Below are positions 9,402 to 19,661 of a stretch of DNA of 64,000 nucleotides, piece after piece; position 1 is the stretch's first letter, and the number at the start of each line of letters is the position of its first letter. Under the pieces are notes generated by a model, which worked only from the letters and a program-made list of their open reading frames with translations, did no database searches and was not told the DNA's origin. A program made the translations under genes and the position numbers. The stretch comes from Actinospica robiniae DSM 44927 (GTDB taxonomy: Bacteria > Actinomycetota > Actinomycetes > Streptomycetales > Catenulisporaceae): NCBI RefSeq assembly GCF_000504285.1, contig NZ_KI632511.1, positions 7,050,154-7,114,153 on the forward strand, written 5' to 3'.

Positions 9402-10019
9402 TCAGACGTGATGCGTCCGCCAGAGCTCTGCCACCGAGACCCCGACCTCGTTGAGCAGCCGACGAAGCAGCGGCAGCGAGATGCCGACGACGTTGGACGG
9501 ATCGCCCACGATGGACTCGACGAACCAGCCGCCGAGCCCGTCCAGCGTGAACGCCCCCGCGACGTGCAGCGGCTCCTCGCTGGCAAGGTAGGCCTCGAGC
9601 TCCTCGTCCGAGATCTCGGCGAAGCGGACCATGGTGGGATTGACGTCGATGGCCACCCGCCAGACGTCCGGATCAGCCCCCGCCCGCGTGTCCACCACGC
9701 AGTGCCCGGTGACCAGCACCCCGTCCTTCCCCCGCATCCGCCGCCACCGCTGCCGCGCGTCGTCCAGGTCAGCGGGCTTACCGAGCGCATCCCCCTCGAA
9801 GTCCAGCACCGAGTCGCACCCGACGACCACCGCCCCCGCCCCCGCCTGCGCCGCCACCGTCTGCGCCTTGGCGATGGCCAGCTGCAGAGCGAGCTCCGCC
9901 GGCGAGTCGGCGCGGAACGCATCCTCGTCGACGCCGCTGACGATCTGCTCCGGCGCCAGCCCCGCCGCGCGCAGCACAGCGAGCCGAGCCGGGGACTGGG
10001 AAGCGAGGATGAAACGCAT
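9402..10019 (-). CDS. maf: Maf nucleoside triphosphate pyrophosphatase
   Basis: 205 residues, full length for the Maf/YhdE family, cytoplasmic, expected to hydrolyse non-canonical or modified NTPs/dNTPs (house-cleaning, linked to septum control). Recognised by the opening FILASQSPARLAVL, the catalytic-base region VVVGCDSVLDFEG, and the conserved GKP and G-rich VVGISLPLLRRLL end. GGAG lies 4 nt before ATG 10019. It is the last gene of the beta-epsilon-maf run, the same order as accD5-accE5-maf in mycobacteria. Confidence 0.93.
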   Translation of the reverse strand: MRFILASQSPARLAVLRAAGLAPEQIVSGVDEDAFRADSPAELALQLAIAKAQTVAAQAGAGAVVVGCDSVLDFEGDALGKPADLDDARQRWRRMRGKDGVLVTGHCVVDTRAGADPDVWRVAIDVNPTMVRFAEISDEELEAYLASEEPLHVAGAFTLDGLGGWFVESIVGDPSNVVGISLPLLRRLLNEVGVSVAELWRTHHV

Positions 10020-10238
10020 GCGGCTCCTTCGCGGGGCGAGGCAGGGGGACCCTGCTTCGAGTTTGGTTCGTCGCGTGCTTCACGCCGGGCTTCGCAGGAT
10101 ACAGCGTCGAGGTCGGGCGTCGCCCCGGCCGCCGGATGACGCCGACGCCGTCGGCTGGCGCATCGTCGGCTTCCGCGACCACCGAAGGGCGATCCATCGG
10201 CCGATCTATAAGGCTTATATAGACGCGTTACAGGTGTG

Positions 10239-10550
10239 TCAGTTCGGAAGCGCGGACGCCCGCCAGCCGGTGCGAGTGCCGAAGCCTGACCGGCTCGACC
10301 GCACGTACCGCGAGCGATCCGTCCAGGCAGACACCGAGCGCGGCGCATCCGCCTCAGCAGCCCCCGCCCCCGAAGCCGCGCCCGCACGAGCCGCCAGCAC
10401 CACGACCAGAGCCGCAAGCTCCTCGGCAGTCGGCTGCCCGGCCACCACCCGCAACGTCCCAGCTGAGCTCGCCTCAGCCGCTTCCGTCGTCGCTGCTTCT
10501 GTCAGCGCCGCTTCCGTCGTCGTCACAGTCGGCGTCGTCTCCGTCACCAC
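10239..10550 (-). CDS. accE: Acyl-CoA carboxylase epsilon subunit
   Basis: 103 residues. Small epsilon proteins of actinobacterial acyl-CoA carboxylases stimulate the alpha6-beta6 complex. The hallmark is the segment LRVVAGQPTAEELAALVVVL (residues about 32-51) and the terminal GWRASALPN; the N-terminal 30 residues are a Thr/Glu/Ala-rich low-complexity stretch typical of these poorly conserved proteins. GGGAG lies 5 nt before GTG 10550. It sits between the beta chain and maf, which supports the call. The 260-bp gap to the beta-chain stop is long for an operon and contains direct repeats. Confidence 0.85.
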   Translation of the reverse strand: MVTETTPTVTTTEAALTEAATTEAAEASSAGTLRVVAGQPTAEELAALVVVLAARAGAASGAGAAEADAPRSVSAWTDRSRYVRSSRSGFGTRTGWRASALPN

Positions 10551-10705
10551 TACTGCTCCCGTCGCATCCTCGCACTCGCGCGCGCATCGCTGCCGTTGCT
10601 CCCGAAGTCCCTACCGCAGCCGAAGCCGCAGTCGCAGTCGCGGGCGCAGTTGCCTCCGCCGCTGCCCGCCGTCGTGCGCCCGCGCCCACCGTCGCGCGCC
10701 TCACC

Positions 10706-10771
10706 AGCGTGCTTCCGCTCGCTTCACCGGCGTACTCCAGTTCGCTTCGCTAGCGTGCTTCCGCTCGCTTC
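10706..10771. repeat. 20-bp direct repeat in the beta/epsilon gap
   Basis: AGCGTGCTTCCGCTCGCTTC occurs at 10706-10725 and again at 10752-10771, with TTCGCTTCGCTAGCG-like variants between them. The 10551-10810 interval holds no credible gene and is otherwise pyrimidine-rich on the plus strand. Confidence 0.7.
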
Positions 10772-10810
10772 GCTAGCGCCCTCCCACTCGCCTCATCCGC
10801 TCTCTCCCCA

Positions 10811-12379
<1,569 letters not shown>

Positions 12380-12405
12380 GGCTGGTTGAGACTCCCGGGG
12401 TTGCC

Positions 12406-12423
12406 CTCGAGGGTTCCCTCGAG
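12406..12423. promoter_or_regulatory. Perfect inverted repeat in the pccB/birA divergent promoter
   Basis: CTCGAGGG-TT-CCCTCGAG (8-2-8) lies 27 bp upstream of pccB and 53 bp upstream of birA. Its position suits an operator for a dimeric regulator acting on either or both genes. The regulator is unknown; this BirA lacks a DNA-binding domain and cannot be it. Confidence 0.5.
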
Positions 12424-12463
12424 AAACGAACAGCGCCTTCGCCGTCAATCTATCCTGCCGTCG

Positions 12464-12469
12464 TAGGCT
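12464..12469 (+). promoter_or_regulatory. -10 box (TAGGCT) of birA, leaderless
   Basis: TAGGCT ends 6 nt before the ATG of birA, which places the transcription start at the start codon. No ribosome-binding site is visible. Confidence 0.6.
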
Positions 12470-12475
12470 CGACGC

Positions 12476-13324
12476 ATGGTCTCTGCCTACAACGATCTCG
12501 ACCGACCACCGTTGGACGAACGAAGCCTGCAGCGCGCGCTCATGGCGCCGGGCGGGTTCGTCTCGGCCCTGCGGGTGCTGCCGAGCGTCGAGTCGACGAA
12601 CACCGCGCTCGCCGCCGCGGCCGAGGACGGCGCCCCGCACGCGAGCGTGGTGGTGGCCGAGGAACAGACGGCCGGCCGCGGACGGCTCGGCCGAACGTGG
12701 AGCGCCCCGCCGCGCTCGGGTCTGTTCGTCTCGATCCTGCTGCGCCCCGAGGTGCCGTTGGGCGCCTGGACCTGGCTGCCGCTGCTGGCCGGCGTGGCCG
12801 CCCACGAGGCCGTGGGCCGCACCGCCGGACTCGAGGTCGCGCTCAAATGGCCCAACGACATCGTGGTCGCGCAGGGCGAGGCGGAAGACCGGAAGCTCGG
12901 CGGGATCCTGTGCGAGACCGTCTCCGGGCAGAACGCGATAGTGGTCGGGATCGGCCTGAACGTGACCCTGCGCGAGAACGAGCTGCCGGTGCCGCAAGCC
13001 GGCTCCCTCGCGCTCGCCGGCGCCGAGTCGACCGACCGTGACCCGCTGTTGCGCGCGCTGCTTCGGTCCTTCGGCACCTGGTACGGCCGCTGGGCGGAGG
13101 CCGGAGGCGACGCTCGAGCCGCCGGCCTCGCCGAGGCCTACCGCGAATCCTGCGCCACGCTCGGCCGCCGCGTCCGCGCCGAACTCCCCGGCCAGCGCGA
13201 CGTCATCGGCGTCGCGACCGGCCTGGATCCGGCCGGCGCGCTCCTAGTGACCACGGCTGACCAGGAGGAAGTGGCCATCGGCGCCGGAGACGTGGTCCAC
13301 CTGCGGCCGGAGGACGCTAACTGA
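12476..13324 (+). CDS. birA: Biotin-protein ligase, monofunctional
   Basis: 282 residues. Makes biotinyl-AMP and attaches biotin to the EAMKM lysine of carboxylase alpha chains such as the one at 1390-3156. The biotin/ATP-binding loop GRGRLGR is at 67-73, KWPND at about 123-127, and the C-terminal SH3-like domain follows from about 230. There is no N-terminal helix-turn-helix, so it is the class I ligase without repressor function. The ATG is leaderless (TAGGCT six nt before). Divergent from pccB and followed by the PH-domain gene, as in mycobacteria. Confidence 0.94.
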   Translation: MVSAYNDLDRPPLDERSLQRALMAPGGFVSALRVLPSVESTNTALAAAAEDGAPHASVVVAEEQTAGRGRLGRTWSAPPRSGLFVSILLRPEVPLGAWTWLPLLAGVAAHEAVGRTAGLEVALKWPNDIVVAQGEAEDRKLGGILCETVSGQNAIVVGIGLNVTLRENELPVPQAGSLALAGAESTDRDPLLRALLRSFGTWYGRWAEAGGDARAAGLAEAYRESCATLGRRVRAELPGQRDVIGVATGLDPAGALLVTTADQEEVAIGAGDVVHLRPEDAN

Positions 13325-13448
13325 TCATCAGATCATAAGGCTGGCCATGGATATTTAATGCTCGGCCATGCCAGGATGGGGCGCACACGTATCACCATAG
13401 CCATGGTCACCTGGGTCGAACCGACTCGAGGGGGAGAGGAATCACAAG

Positions 13449-13967
13449 ATGAGTTACCCGACTCGACTTCTGAGTGAGGGCGAGCGTATCGACCTCGAGC
13501 TGCGCCCGCATTGGAAGGCGCTGGTGCTGCCGATCATCACGCTCGTGATCACGTGCGGCGCGGCGGGCTTCCTGCTGACGATCCTGCCGAGCCCGAGTAA
13601 GACCTCAGGCGAAGCGAGCTGGATAGCCGTCGGCGTGGTGGCGCTCGGTGTGATCATCTACTTCGTCGTGCGTCCCTGGCTGCACTGGCTGTTCAGCAAC
13701 TACGTGGTGACCAACCGCCGCCTGATCATCCGCCTCGGCTTCGTCCACCGTGTCGGCCGCGACCTGCCGCTGGAGAAGATCAACGACGTCTCCTTCCGTC
13801 ACGACTCCCTCCTCGACCGGATGCTCGGCTGCGGCACCCTGGTCGTCGAGTCGGCGGGCGAGCACGGCCAGGTCCTCCTCAACGACATCCCGCGCGTCGA
13901 GGAGACCCAGCGCGAGATCAGCACGCTGATATCGGGCGACCCGGCCGCGGACGCCCGGCACAGCTGA
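13449..13967 (+). CDS. PH-domain (bPH2/YdbT-like) membrane protein
   Basis: 172 residues: a short cytoplasmic start (SYPTRLLSEGERIDLELRPHWK), two membrane helices (about 26-48 and 60-80), then a bacterial PH domain with the typical YVVTNRRLIIRLGFVHRVGRDLPLEKINDVSF and an acidic C-terminus. GGGGAGAG lies about 9 nt before ATG 13449. Members of this family sit next to birA/accD5 in many actinobacteria; their role is not established. Followed by a gene-free kilobase. Confidence 0.85.
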   Translation: MSYPTRLLSEGERIDLELRPHWKALVLPIITLVITCGAAGFLLTILPSPSKTSGEASWIAVGVVALGVIIYFVVRPWLHWLFSNYVVTNRRLIIRLGFVHRVGRDLPLEKINDVSFRHDSLLDRMLGCGTLVVESAGEHGQVLLNDIPRVEETQREISTLISGDPAADARHS

Positions 13968-14314
13968 CCGAAGCCCGCGGCTGGAGCCGAGGTCTGGAGC
14001 CCCGAGGCCCCGAGGACTGGGCACGCCCCCCAGGACGAGAGGGCCATCGCCCCCAGCGCGACGGGTTCCAGCCCAGAGCCGGCCGGCGAAGTGGCATCCG
14101 CCACTGCGGCATCCGGCGCGGAGGCATCCAGCACTGTGGCGGCTGGCACTGTGGCACGAAGGCATAGCGGCATAAGACATAAGGTGTGGCCGACGACGTT
14201 CGGCGGCCTCGCCACCTGGCCTCAGCGGTCATGGACCAAGAAGCGGCAGCGCAGGGGGCGCTGTCCACGGTCTGTGGCCGCTGTGGCTTTCTGTTAGTCC
14301 GATGAGCTGTGCCT

Positions 14315-14386
14315 CGCAGTCGCGCAGTCGCGCAGTCGCGCAGTCCCGCAGTCCCGCAGTCCCGCAGTCCCGCAGTCTCGCAACCC
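14315..14386. repeat. Tandem array of an 8-bp unit (CGCAGTCN), nine copies
   Basis: Units in order: CGCAGTCG three times, CGCAGTCC four times, CGCAGTCT once and a degenerate CGCAACCC. The period of 8 is not a multiple of three, and the array lies outside any supported gene, so it is a non-coding microsatellite-like tract likely to vary in copy number. Confidence 0.85.
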
Positions 14387-14885
14387 TGCAGCCCCGAAGC
14401 GTCGCAGCCTCGTGGCGCCGTGGCGCCGTGGTCTCTCCGACCTCCGCCGCGTCGGCTGCTCGACCGCTCGTCCGCTCAACTGGTCGACCGCTTGACCACT
14501 CGACCGCCCGCAGCCGCGACGAGCGTTGGTCTCGCGCTGGGACCCTCGGGCACCGTTGCCGGTCCACCGTCGTTGCCGTCTCACCCGCTTGTCTCCGGCC
14601 CGCCTGCCGTCCTCCCTCCCGGCCCGAACGTCCTCCAGCTCGCGCCGTCCTCCCGTTCACCCGCGCCGTCGGTCCAGCCGGGTCGTCTCCCGGCCTGCAC
14701 TTCTTCTCGCAAAGACGTGCGATCTTCCCGCGCGTGCTCTCCGGCTGTTTGGCTGGCCGCGCTGTCTGTCCAGCCGAGCGACCCCGACCTGGAACTATTC
14801 GACCTCTGATGTCCTCCGCACATGCGTTGCCGCCGCGCGACCGCAGGGCCGGTGACGATCAAGGCGGACGGTGCCGTATCGTAGG

Positions 14886-14901
14886 TGTAACAGAGCTCAC
14901 A
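14886..14901. promoter_or_regulatory. CRP/FNR-like site upstream of the GGDEF gene
   Basis: TGTAA-CAGAGC-TCACA, 5-6-5 spacing, one mismatch from the actinobacterial CRP consensus TGTGA-N6-TCACA. About 190 bp upstream of the GTG at 15089. An 18-nt sequence sharing 14 fixed positions occurs at 19616 before the next gene. Confidence 0.45.
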
Positions 14902-15088
14902 CTCCGAGTGACGTGAGCGGTCCATCGCGGACGCGCAGAATTGAGGACGTGTTGCCGCACCCGGGCGTCGCGAGAAAGCCGGGATGAGCGGTGGGGTGCG
15001 CGGCAGGGCGATCTGCCCGGCGGCGCGCGGGATGTGAAAGACCTAGCGTGCTCGGTGGTGGCCGAGCGCGGAAGGCAGGGGCGGGCGG

Positions 15089-18000
15089 GTGAACCGGTCG
15101 GGCCGCGGCGATACCGAGGGGCGGGGCAGTGCTCTGGGCGACCAGGGCGTGCCGAGGCCCGAGCGCGCCGTGCCTTCGTGGTCTGCCGGAGACCCCAGAC
15201 GGCGTGACGCAGGATCGCGCGATGCCGATCTGTGGAAGCCCAGCCCACGGGAACAAGAACCGCGAGAGTCGGGACCGCGAGAGTCGGGACCGCGAGAGTC
15301 GGGACCGCGAGAGTCGGGACCGCGAGAGTCGGGACCGCGAGAGTCGGGACCGCGAGAGTCGGGACCGCGAGAGTCGGGACCGCGAGAGTCGGGACCGCGA
15401 GAGTCGGGACCGCGAGAGTCGGGACCGCGAGAGTCGGGACCGCGAGAGTCGGGACCGCGAGAGTCGGGACCGCGAGAGTCGGGACCGCGAGGCGGGGCCT
15501 CGCCGGCCCCTCGAATACGACAGGTGTTGCCGCGTCAGCACGGTCATGACGTCGGCAATCAACGAGCTGCGGACCCACGCGAGATGGACCACTTCGAGGT
15601 CGGTCGGCGCGAGATGGAACGCCGCCTTACTGCCACCGAGCCGGCCGTCACAGATCAGCGGGACGCTGGTCGCGACGCGAGCGCGCGTGACGCAGCCCGT
15701 CGGGAACCCGTATATGGATCCGCGGGGGCAGGGCAGCTGGATGCGAGCGTGTTCGACACCGTCCGCTTCGACGTCCGCATACCCGACGCGAAGGATCAGG
15801 GAATCAGTCGTCGAGGTCTGGGACTGTACGAGCCAGACTCCCGCAACTCGGGACAGCGTCAACCAGGCCCTGGCGATCCCAGCGGATCTCAGTCGGCACA
15901 TGGCGACCAGGTCGAGAGCGAGCGTCCGCCGGTCTGGGCCGACCCAGGTCCGCGCGAGCCGAACAGCGGCGATCCACATCAGCAGCGTGCCAGCGACGGC
16001 CGTCTTGAGCATCACCACCCAACCGAGTCCGATCTTGGACGGCTTCTGTCGGCGGGAATCGAATCCGGCTGGCGTGAGCCCGGTTATGGGATTCAAGGTA
16101 GAGAGTTTGCCAATGGTGACGCGGGCCAGCGTCAGGCTGGCTATGGTGATACTGGGCAGTATGCAGTCAGCCGACGTGATTCCGGACAGCGCGGACTTGA
16201 GGCGCGGGATGCAGAGTTGCGCGATACAGGCCAGAACGATCCACGCGAGGGCGACGCCGATCAGTACAGACCCATGCCGGCGGGCGGGCAAGACGCGGCA
16301 GCACCGAATGGTGCGTCGGCCCTGCCAGGCGCGCCGGCCACGCCACCGCCTTTCGGATCCACCTCGCACGCGCACCAAGTCTTCGCCCCCCACCCGCCGC
16401 TGAACTTCGACGATGCGTCGCTGCGGCCTCCGTTCGCCCTGCAGCCGCCGTTGCCCCCTTACAATCCTCAGCTGTCCGCGTACAGCCAGCCGTTGCCTCC
16501 TCCCTTTCCGGAGGCGCAGACCGCCGATGGTGCGGATGGACTGCAGAGGCCGGCCGCCCCAGCGTTTTGGCCGCAGCCGCAGCCGTACCTGCAGCCGCCG
16601 GATCCGCGGCGTGGAGCTGAGCCTCCAGGTGCGCAGTACCGTCCGCCGGATCAAGGCGCTATGCCCCTGCCTCGCCCGGAGTTCCCCGTCTACGAACCCG
16701 GATCTGGCTACGCCGGAGGCCTTCCTGGCGCGAACTACCCAGGACGCGAACCCGGGCCAGGTGTCGCGGGCCCCGAACCTCGCCCTGTGGAAGCGGGAAG
16801 CGAGCGTGGGCCCGGCTTCGCGGCCGACCCTCCTCGCCCCGCGTACCCGGGAGTCGAGCCCGCGCCTGGCTTTGCGGGCGGCCTCGAACCTCGCCCCGTG
16901 GATGCAGGAGGCGAGCCCTGGCCTGGCTTTGCCGGCCGCGAATTTCGCCCTGACTACCCGGGACGCGAGCTCCAACCCGGTTTTGCGGGCCACGACCCGC
17001 GGCCCGAGTACCGGGGACCCGACCCCGGGCCCGGGCCCGGCTACCCGGCACACCATCTTCGCCCCGACTACCCGCCGCACGAACCTGTGCCTGGCTTCGT
17101 AGGTCCCGATCCTCGGACCGAGTTTCCAGGACGCGAATCCGCGCCTGGTCACGCCGCGCACCATCCCCGCTTTGACTACCCGGGTCCCGGGCCCCAGCAG
17201 CCCTTGGGCGCGCAGTACCGGGCCCAGCCCCAGGATGCCCGGTACACCCCTCAGCCCCAGAACCCGCCGGGCGACCTCACGCCCCTGGGTGGTGGACCCC
17301 ACGTCCCCCGACATTCCGATGCGCCTTACGGCTCTCATGTCACTCCCTCCCCGTTTGTTTCTTCAGACCCGCATTTCCCCTCTGCTTATGACACGCCTCA
17401 GGACCAACAACGGTTGAGTATTTCGCAATACTCAGATAATCCTTCTGGGAGTTGGGCGACTCAATCTCCGAATGCCGCCTTCGGCGCCCAGCCGCCGCAC
17501 ACGCTTCAACCGCCCACGTCCGACCAGTCTCCTGTCGGTCTGCAGGGATTGAACCTTCCGCCTGGCGTTCCCGGGCTGCCTGACATACCACCGCCATCGC
17601 CGCCGCAGCCCTTCTCGCAGGAGCTGGCGCCCTTCACCTCGTCGTCGCAGGGATCCATATTCCAGCCGGCGCAGTCGCGTGTATCGGAGCAGCCGCAGCC
17701 GCCCGGCCAGCTGGAGCACCTGCCGCAGCAACTGCGACAGCAACCGCCGCTGCTGCCGGTCCAGCCTCCGATTCAGCTGCCCGCCTCCTCGTTCCCGTCA
17801 TCGCCGTCAGCGTCGGTGTCCATCCCGGCCTCGCTGGCTCTCGTCGCCCCGGATAGCGATGCAGCGCGGCTGCGTGCGCTCGCCAGGTTCACCAAGTTGC
17901 TGGCCGGCGCGCAGTCGACCACGGATGTGGTCAGCACGGCCGCGGCCGAGGCGCACGGCGTGCTCAGCGCGGACGTCGTCTCCGTCTCGGTCTGGGAGCG

Positions 18001-19516
18001 CGAGACGGGGCTGCTGCGCGTGCTGGTCAACTACGGCAGCCTCGCGTCCGATGAGTCCACTCATCCGGAGGACGAGACGTATCCCGTCTCCGACTTTCCC
18101 ACCGTGCTGCTCAGCGAGGACGACCTCGGCCCCTGGGTACAGCTCGCCGAGAACGGCAGTGGTGACCCCAAGCGTGTCGACCTGCTGCGTCGGCGCGGGC
18201 GTTCTTGCGCGTTGATCGCGCCGATCGTGTTCGGCGGACGTGCGTGGGGCGAGCTCTACGCGGCACGCATCACCGGACGCATCGCCTACACCGAAGCCGA
18301 TCTCGAATATGCCGAGACGCTTTCCGCGCAGATCGCCGCCGGTCTCGCGCGTGCCGGACAGTTGGAGCGGATCGAGCGGCTGGCCCTGACCGACCAGCTC
18401 ACGGGCTTGGCGAATCGCCGAGCCTTCGACGCCCGGCTCGATGCCGCGATGGACCGGCACAACTCGGACGGCACGGTCGTGTCCCTGGTCTTGTGCGACG
18501 GCAACGGGCTCAAGCGGATCAACGACCAGCACGGACACGATCACGGCGACGCACTGCTCGTCGAGCTCGGCTCCTGCGTGTCGGCCGCCGCGTCCCGGCT
18601 GCCGCGTTCGCTCGCGGCACGGCTCGGCGGCGACGAGTTCTGCCTGCTGATCGAGGGGTACACCGCGGACGACGCGGTGGCCGCGGCGGAAGACCTCTGT
18701 CTCCGCGCCCTGACCGTACGCGGCGGCGAGGGAATGGCCTGCGGTGTTGCCTCCACCGGTGATCCGATCGGGCGGGTGGCGACGCGTGACGGTCTGTTCC
18801 GCCTCGCGGATGCCGCGCAGTACCGGGCGAAGCGGTCGCGTTCGCTCTCTCCCGTCGTCGCCGGGCGCGGTCAGCCGCCGGACCCGGAGCTGCCGCAGCA
18901 GCAACGCGGGATACCGGTGGCGCCGGGCCGCGGCCGCGCGTCGGCTTCGATAGAGGCACTGCTCGGGCAGGCGCTCGCCGGCCTCGACAAGCTTCCGCCG
19001 GGAGCGACCACCGCCGACCGGGTCGAGCTGGTGACGGATCAAGTGGCCCGAGGGCTCGACGCAGCCTCCTGGTACGTCTACCGGCGCGAGACGCCGCGTG
19101 GCTCGCTCTACCAGGAGCGTTCGGCGGTTTACCGCGCCGCGTCGGAGTCGGGTGTGCACGCACTTCCCGAGGCGACCGAGCGCCCGCAGGCCCCAGACGC
19201 CGGCGGTGCCGACATACTGCCGACGTCGCCGCCGCAGTGGATCGAGCCGATCCCGCGGATCGCCGAGCAGCTACGCGGCGCGGGCTCGGTGACGACGGCC
19301 GTCGGGCAGGACTCGAACTGGATATCCGGGGATCTCGGAATCTCGCCGGAGTTCCTGGCTGCGGCGGGCTACACCGCGGCGCTCACGGCCGGGGCCACTG
19401 CGCCCGACACTTCGCAGTGGCTCGTCGCGGTGTTGCTCGACGAGATCTCGTTGTGGGCACAGCCGGCGCTCCCGCTTCTGCGGGTACTGCTCGCGATCGC
19501 CTTGGCGACGCACTGA
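15089..19516 (+). CDS. GAF-GGDEF diguanylate cyclase with a very long disordered repeat N-terminus
   Basis: Open for 1475 codons. Residues 58-132 are fifteen copies of PRESG; the next ~750 residues are Pro/Gln/Gly-rich with an imperfect repeat around PxFAGxEPRPxYPG (about 540-700) and then a Pro/Gln tract. From about 925 a GAF-type sensor domain starts (ARLRALARFTKLL), followed by a helical linker and a GGDEF domain with LTDQLTGLANRRAFD and intact ARLGGDEF (GGDEF at about 1180-1184), so synthesis of c-di-GMP is expected. No EAL domain. A ~200-residue alpha/beta C-terminus of GAF-like character follows. Start GTG 15089 is only the longest option with weak ribosome binding; the true start could lie downstream in the disordered part. 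No membrane helix is seen. Confidence 0.75.
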   Translation: MNRSGRGDTEGRGSALGDQGVPRPERAVPSWSAGDPRRRDAGSRDADLWKPSPREQEPRESGPRESGPRESGPRESGPRESGPRESGPRESGPRESGPRESGPRESGPRESGPRESGPRESGPRESGPRESGPRGGASPAPRIRQVLPRQHGHDVGNQRAADPREMDHFEVGRREMERRLTATEPAVTDQRDAGRDASARDAARREPVYGSAGAGQLDASVFDTVRFDVRIPDAKDQGISRRGLGLYEPDSRNSGQRQPGPGDPSGSQSAHGDQVESERPPVWADPGPREPNSGDPHQQRASDGRLEHHHPTESDLGRLLSAGIESGWREPGYGIQGREFANGDAGQRQAGYGDTGQYAVSRRDSGQRGLEARDAELRDTGQNDPREGDADQYRPMPAGGQDAAAPNGASALPGAPATPPPFGSTSHAHQVFAPHPPLNFDDASLRPPFALQPPLPPYNPQLSAYSQPLPPPFPEAQTADGADGLQRPAAPAFWPQPQPYLQPPDPRRGAEPPGAQYRPPDQGAMPLPRPEFPVYEPGSGYAGGLPGANYPGREPGPGVAGPEPRPVEAGSERGPGFAADPPRPAYPGVEPAPGFAGGLEPRPVDAGGEPWPGFAGREFRPDYPGRELQPGFAGHDPRPEYRGPDPGPGPGYPAHHLRPDYPPHEPVPGFVGPDPRTEFPGRESAPGHAAHHPRFDYPGPGPQQPLGAQYRAQPQDARYTPQPQNPPGDLTPLGGGPHVPRHSDAPYGSHVTPSPFVSSDPHFPSAYDTPQDQQRLSISQYSDNPSGSWATQSPNAAFGAQPPHTLQPPTSDQSPVGLQGLNLPPGVPGLPDIPPPSPPQPFSQELAPFTSSSQGSIFQPAQSRVSEQPQPPGQLEHLPQQLRQQPPLLPVQPPIQLPASSFPSSPSASVSIPASLALVAPDSDAARLRALARFTKLLAGAQSTTDVVSTAAAEAHGVLSADVVSVSVWERETGLLRVLVNYGSLASDESTHPEDETYPVSDFPTVLLSEDDLGPWVQLAENGSGDPKRVDLLRRRGRSCALIAPIVFGGRAWGELYAARITGRIAYTEADLEYAETLSAQIAAGLARAGQLERIERLALTDQLTGLANRRAFDARLDAAMDRHNSDGTVVSLVLCDGNGLKRINDQHGHDHGDALLVELGSCVSAAASRLPRSLAARLGGDEFCLLIEGYTADDAVAAAEDLCLRALTVRGGEGMACGVASTGDPIGRVATRDGLFRLADAAQYRAKRSRSLSPVVAGRGQPPDPELPQQQRGIPVAPGRGRASASIEALLGQALAGLDKLPPGATTADRVELVTDQVARGLDAASWYVYRRETPRGSLYQERSAVYRAASESGVHALPEATERPQAPDAGGADILPTSPPQWIEPIPRIAEQLRGAGSVTTAVGQDSNWISGDLGISPEFLAAAGYTAALTAGATAPDTSQWLVAVLLDEISLWAQPALPLLRVLLAIALATH
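15260..15484. repeat. Fifteen perfect copies of a 15-bp unit inside the GGDEF gene
   Basis: CCGCGAGAGTCGGGA repeated without a single mismatch from 15260 to 15484, ending where the next unit diverges (CCGCGAGGC). In the gene's frame it encodes PRESG. Because 15 is a multiple of three, copy-number changes keep the frame, and because the unit has no stop in any frame all six frames stay open across it, which explains several long false ORFs here. Confidence 0.95.
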
Positions 19517-19615
19517 GCCGCGCTCGACACCGCAGCACGAAGGAGCGCGCGGCCGCAGGGAGTAGCGCGTGGGCTGCGATATGTCAGGGCACTCTAGGCA
19601 TATCGCCACAACCAA

Positions 19616-19631
19616 TGTAACACGCGTCACA
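19616..19631. promoter_or_regulatory. CRP/FNR-like site upstream of the cupin gene
   Basis: TGTAA-CACGCG-TCACA, same half-sites and spacing as at 14886. It ends 30 bp before the cupin ATG at 19662, a position where a bound regulator would overlap the core promoter. Confidence 0.45.
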
Positions 19632-19661
19632 CTTGTAGAGATCCGAGTACGGTCCCTTCTC

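Larger units (their letters stand above)
13968..15088. other. Gene-free 1.1-kb interval with low-complexity repeats
   Basis: No frame here shows a recognisable protein; the open frames are Arg/Ser/Cys-rich shadows. The interval contains imperfect CACTGTGGC / GGCATCC repeats (about 14090-14170), the 8-bp array at 14315-14386, several GTGGCGCCGTGGCG-type doublets, and near its end a TGTAA-N6-TCACA site plus the palindrome CACTC-C-GAGTG at 14900-14910. It is probably the long upstream region of the GGDEF gene. Confidence 0.6.

Noticed and set aside
12380-12997. Extension of pccB by 206 codons upstream
   Set aside because: It is antisense to birA and unlike any carboxyltransferase N-terminus; ATG 12379 fits the family.
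15260-15484. CRISPR array
   Set aside because: The units are 15 bp and directly adjacent without spacers; it is an in-frame tandem repeat.
14897-17338. Long minus-strand frame (813 codons) with SRLSR repeats, and the LAVPT-repeat frame at 14859-15578
   Set aside because: They are antisense shadows kept open by the stop-free 15-bp repeat and Pro-rich codons. No domain is recognisable, and the plus strand leads into an intact GGDEF domain.
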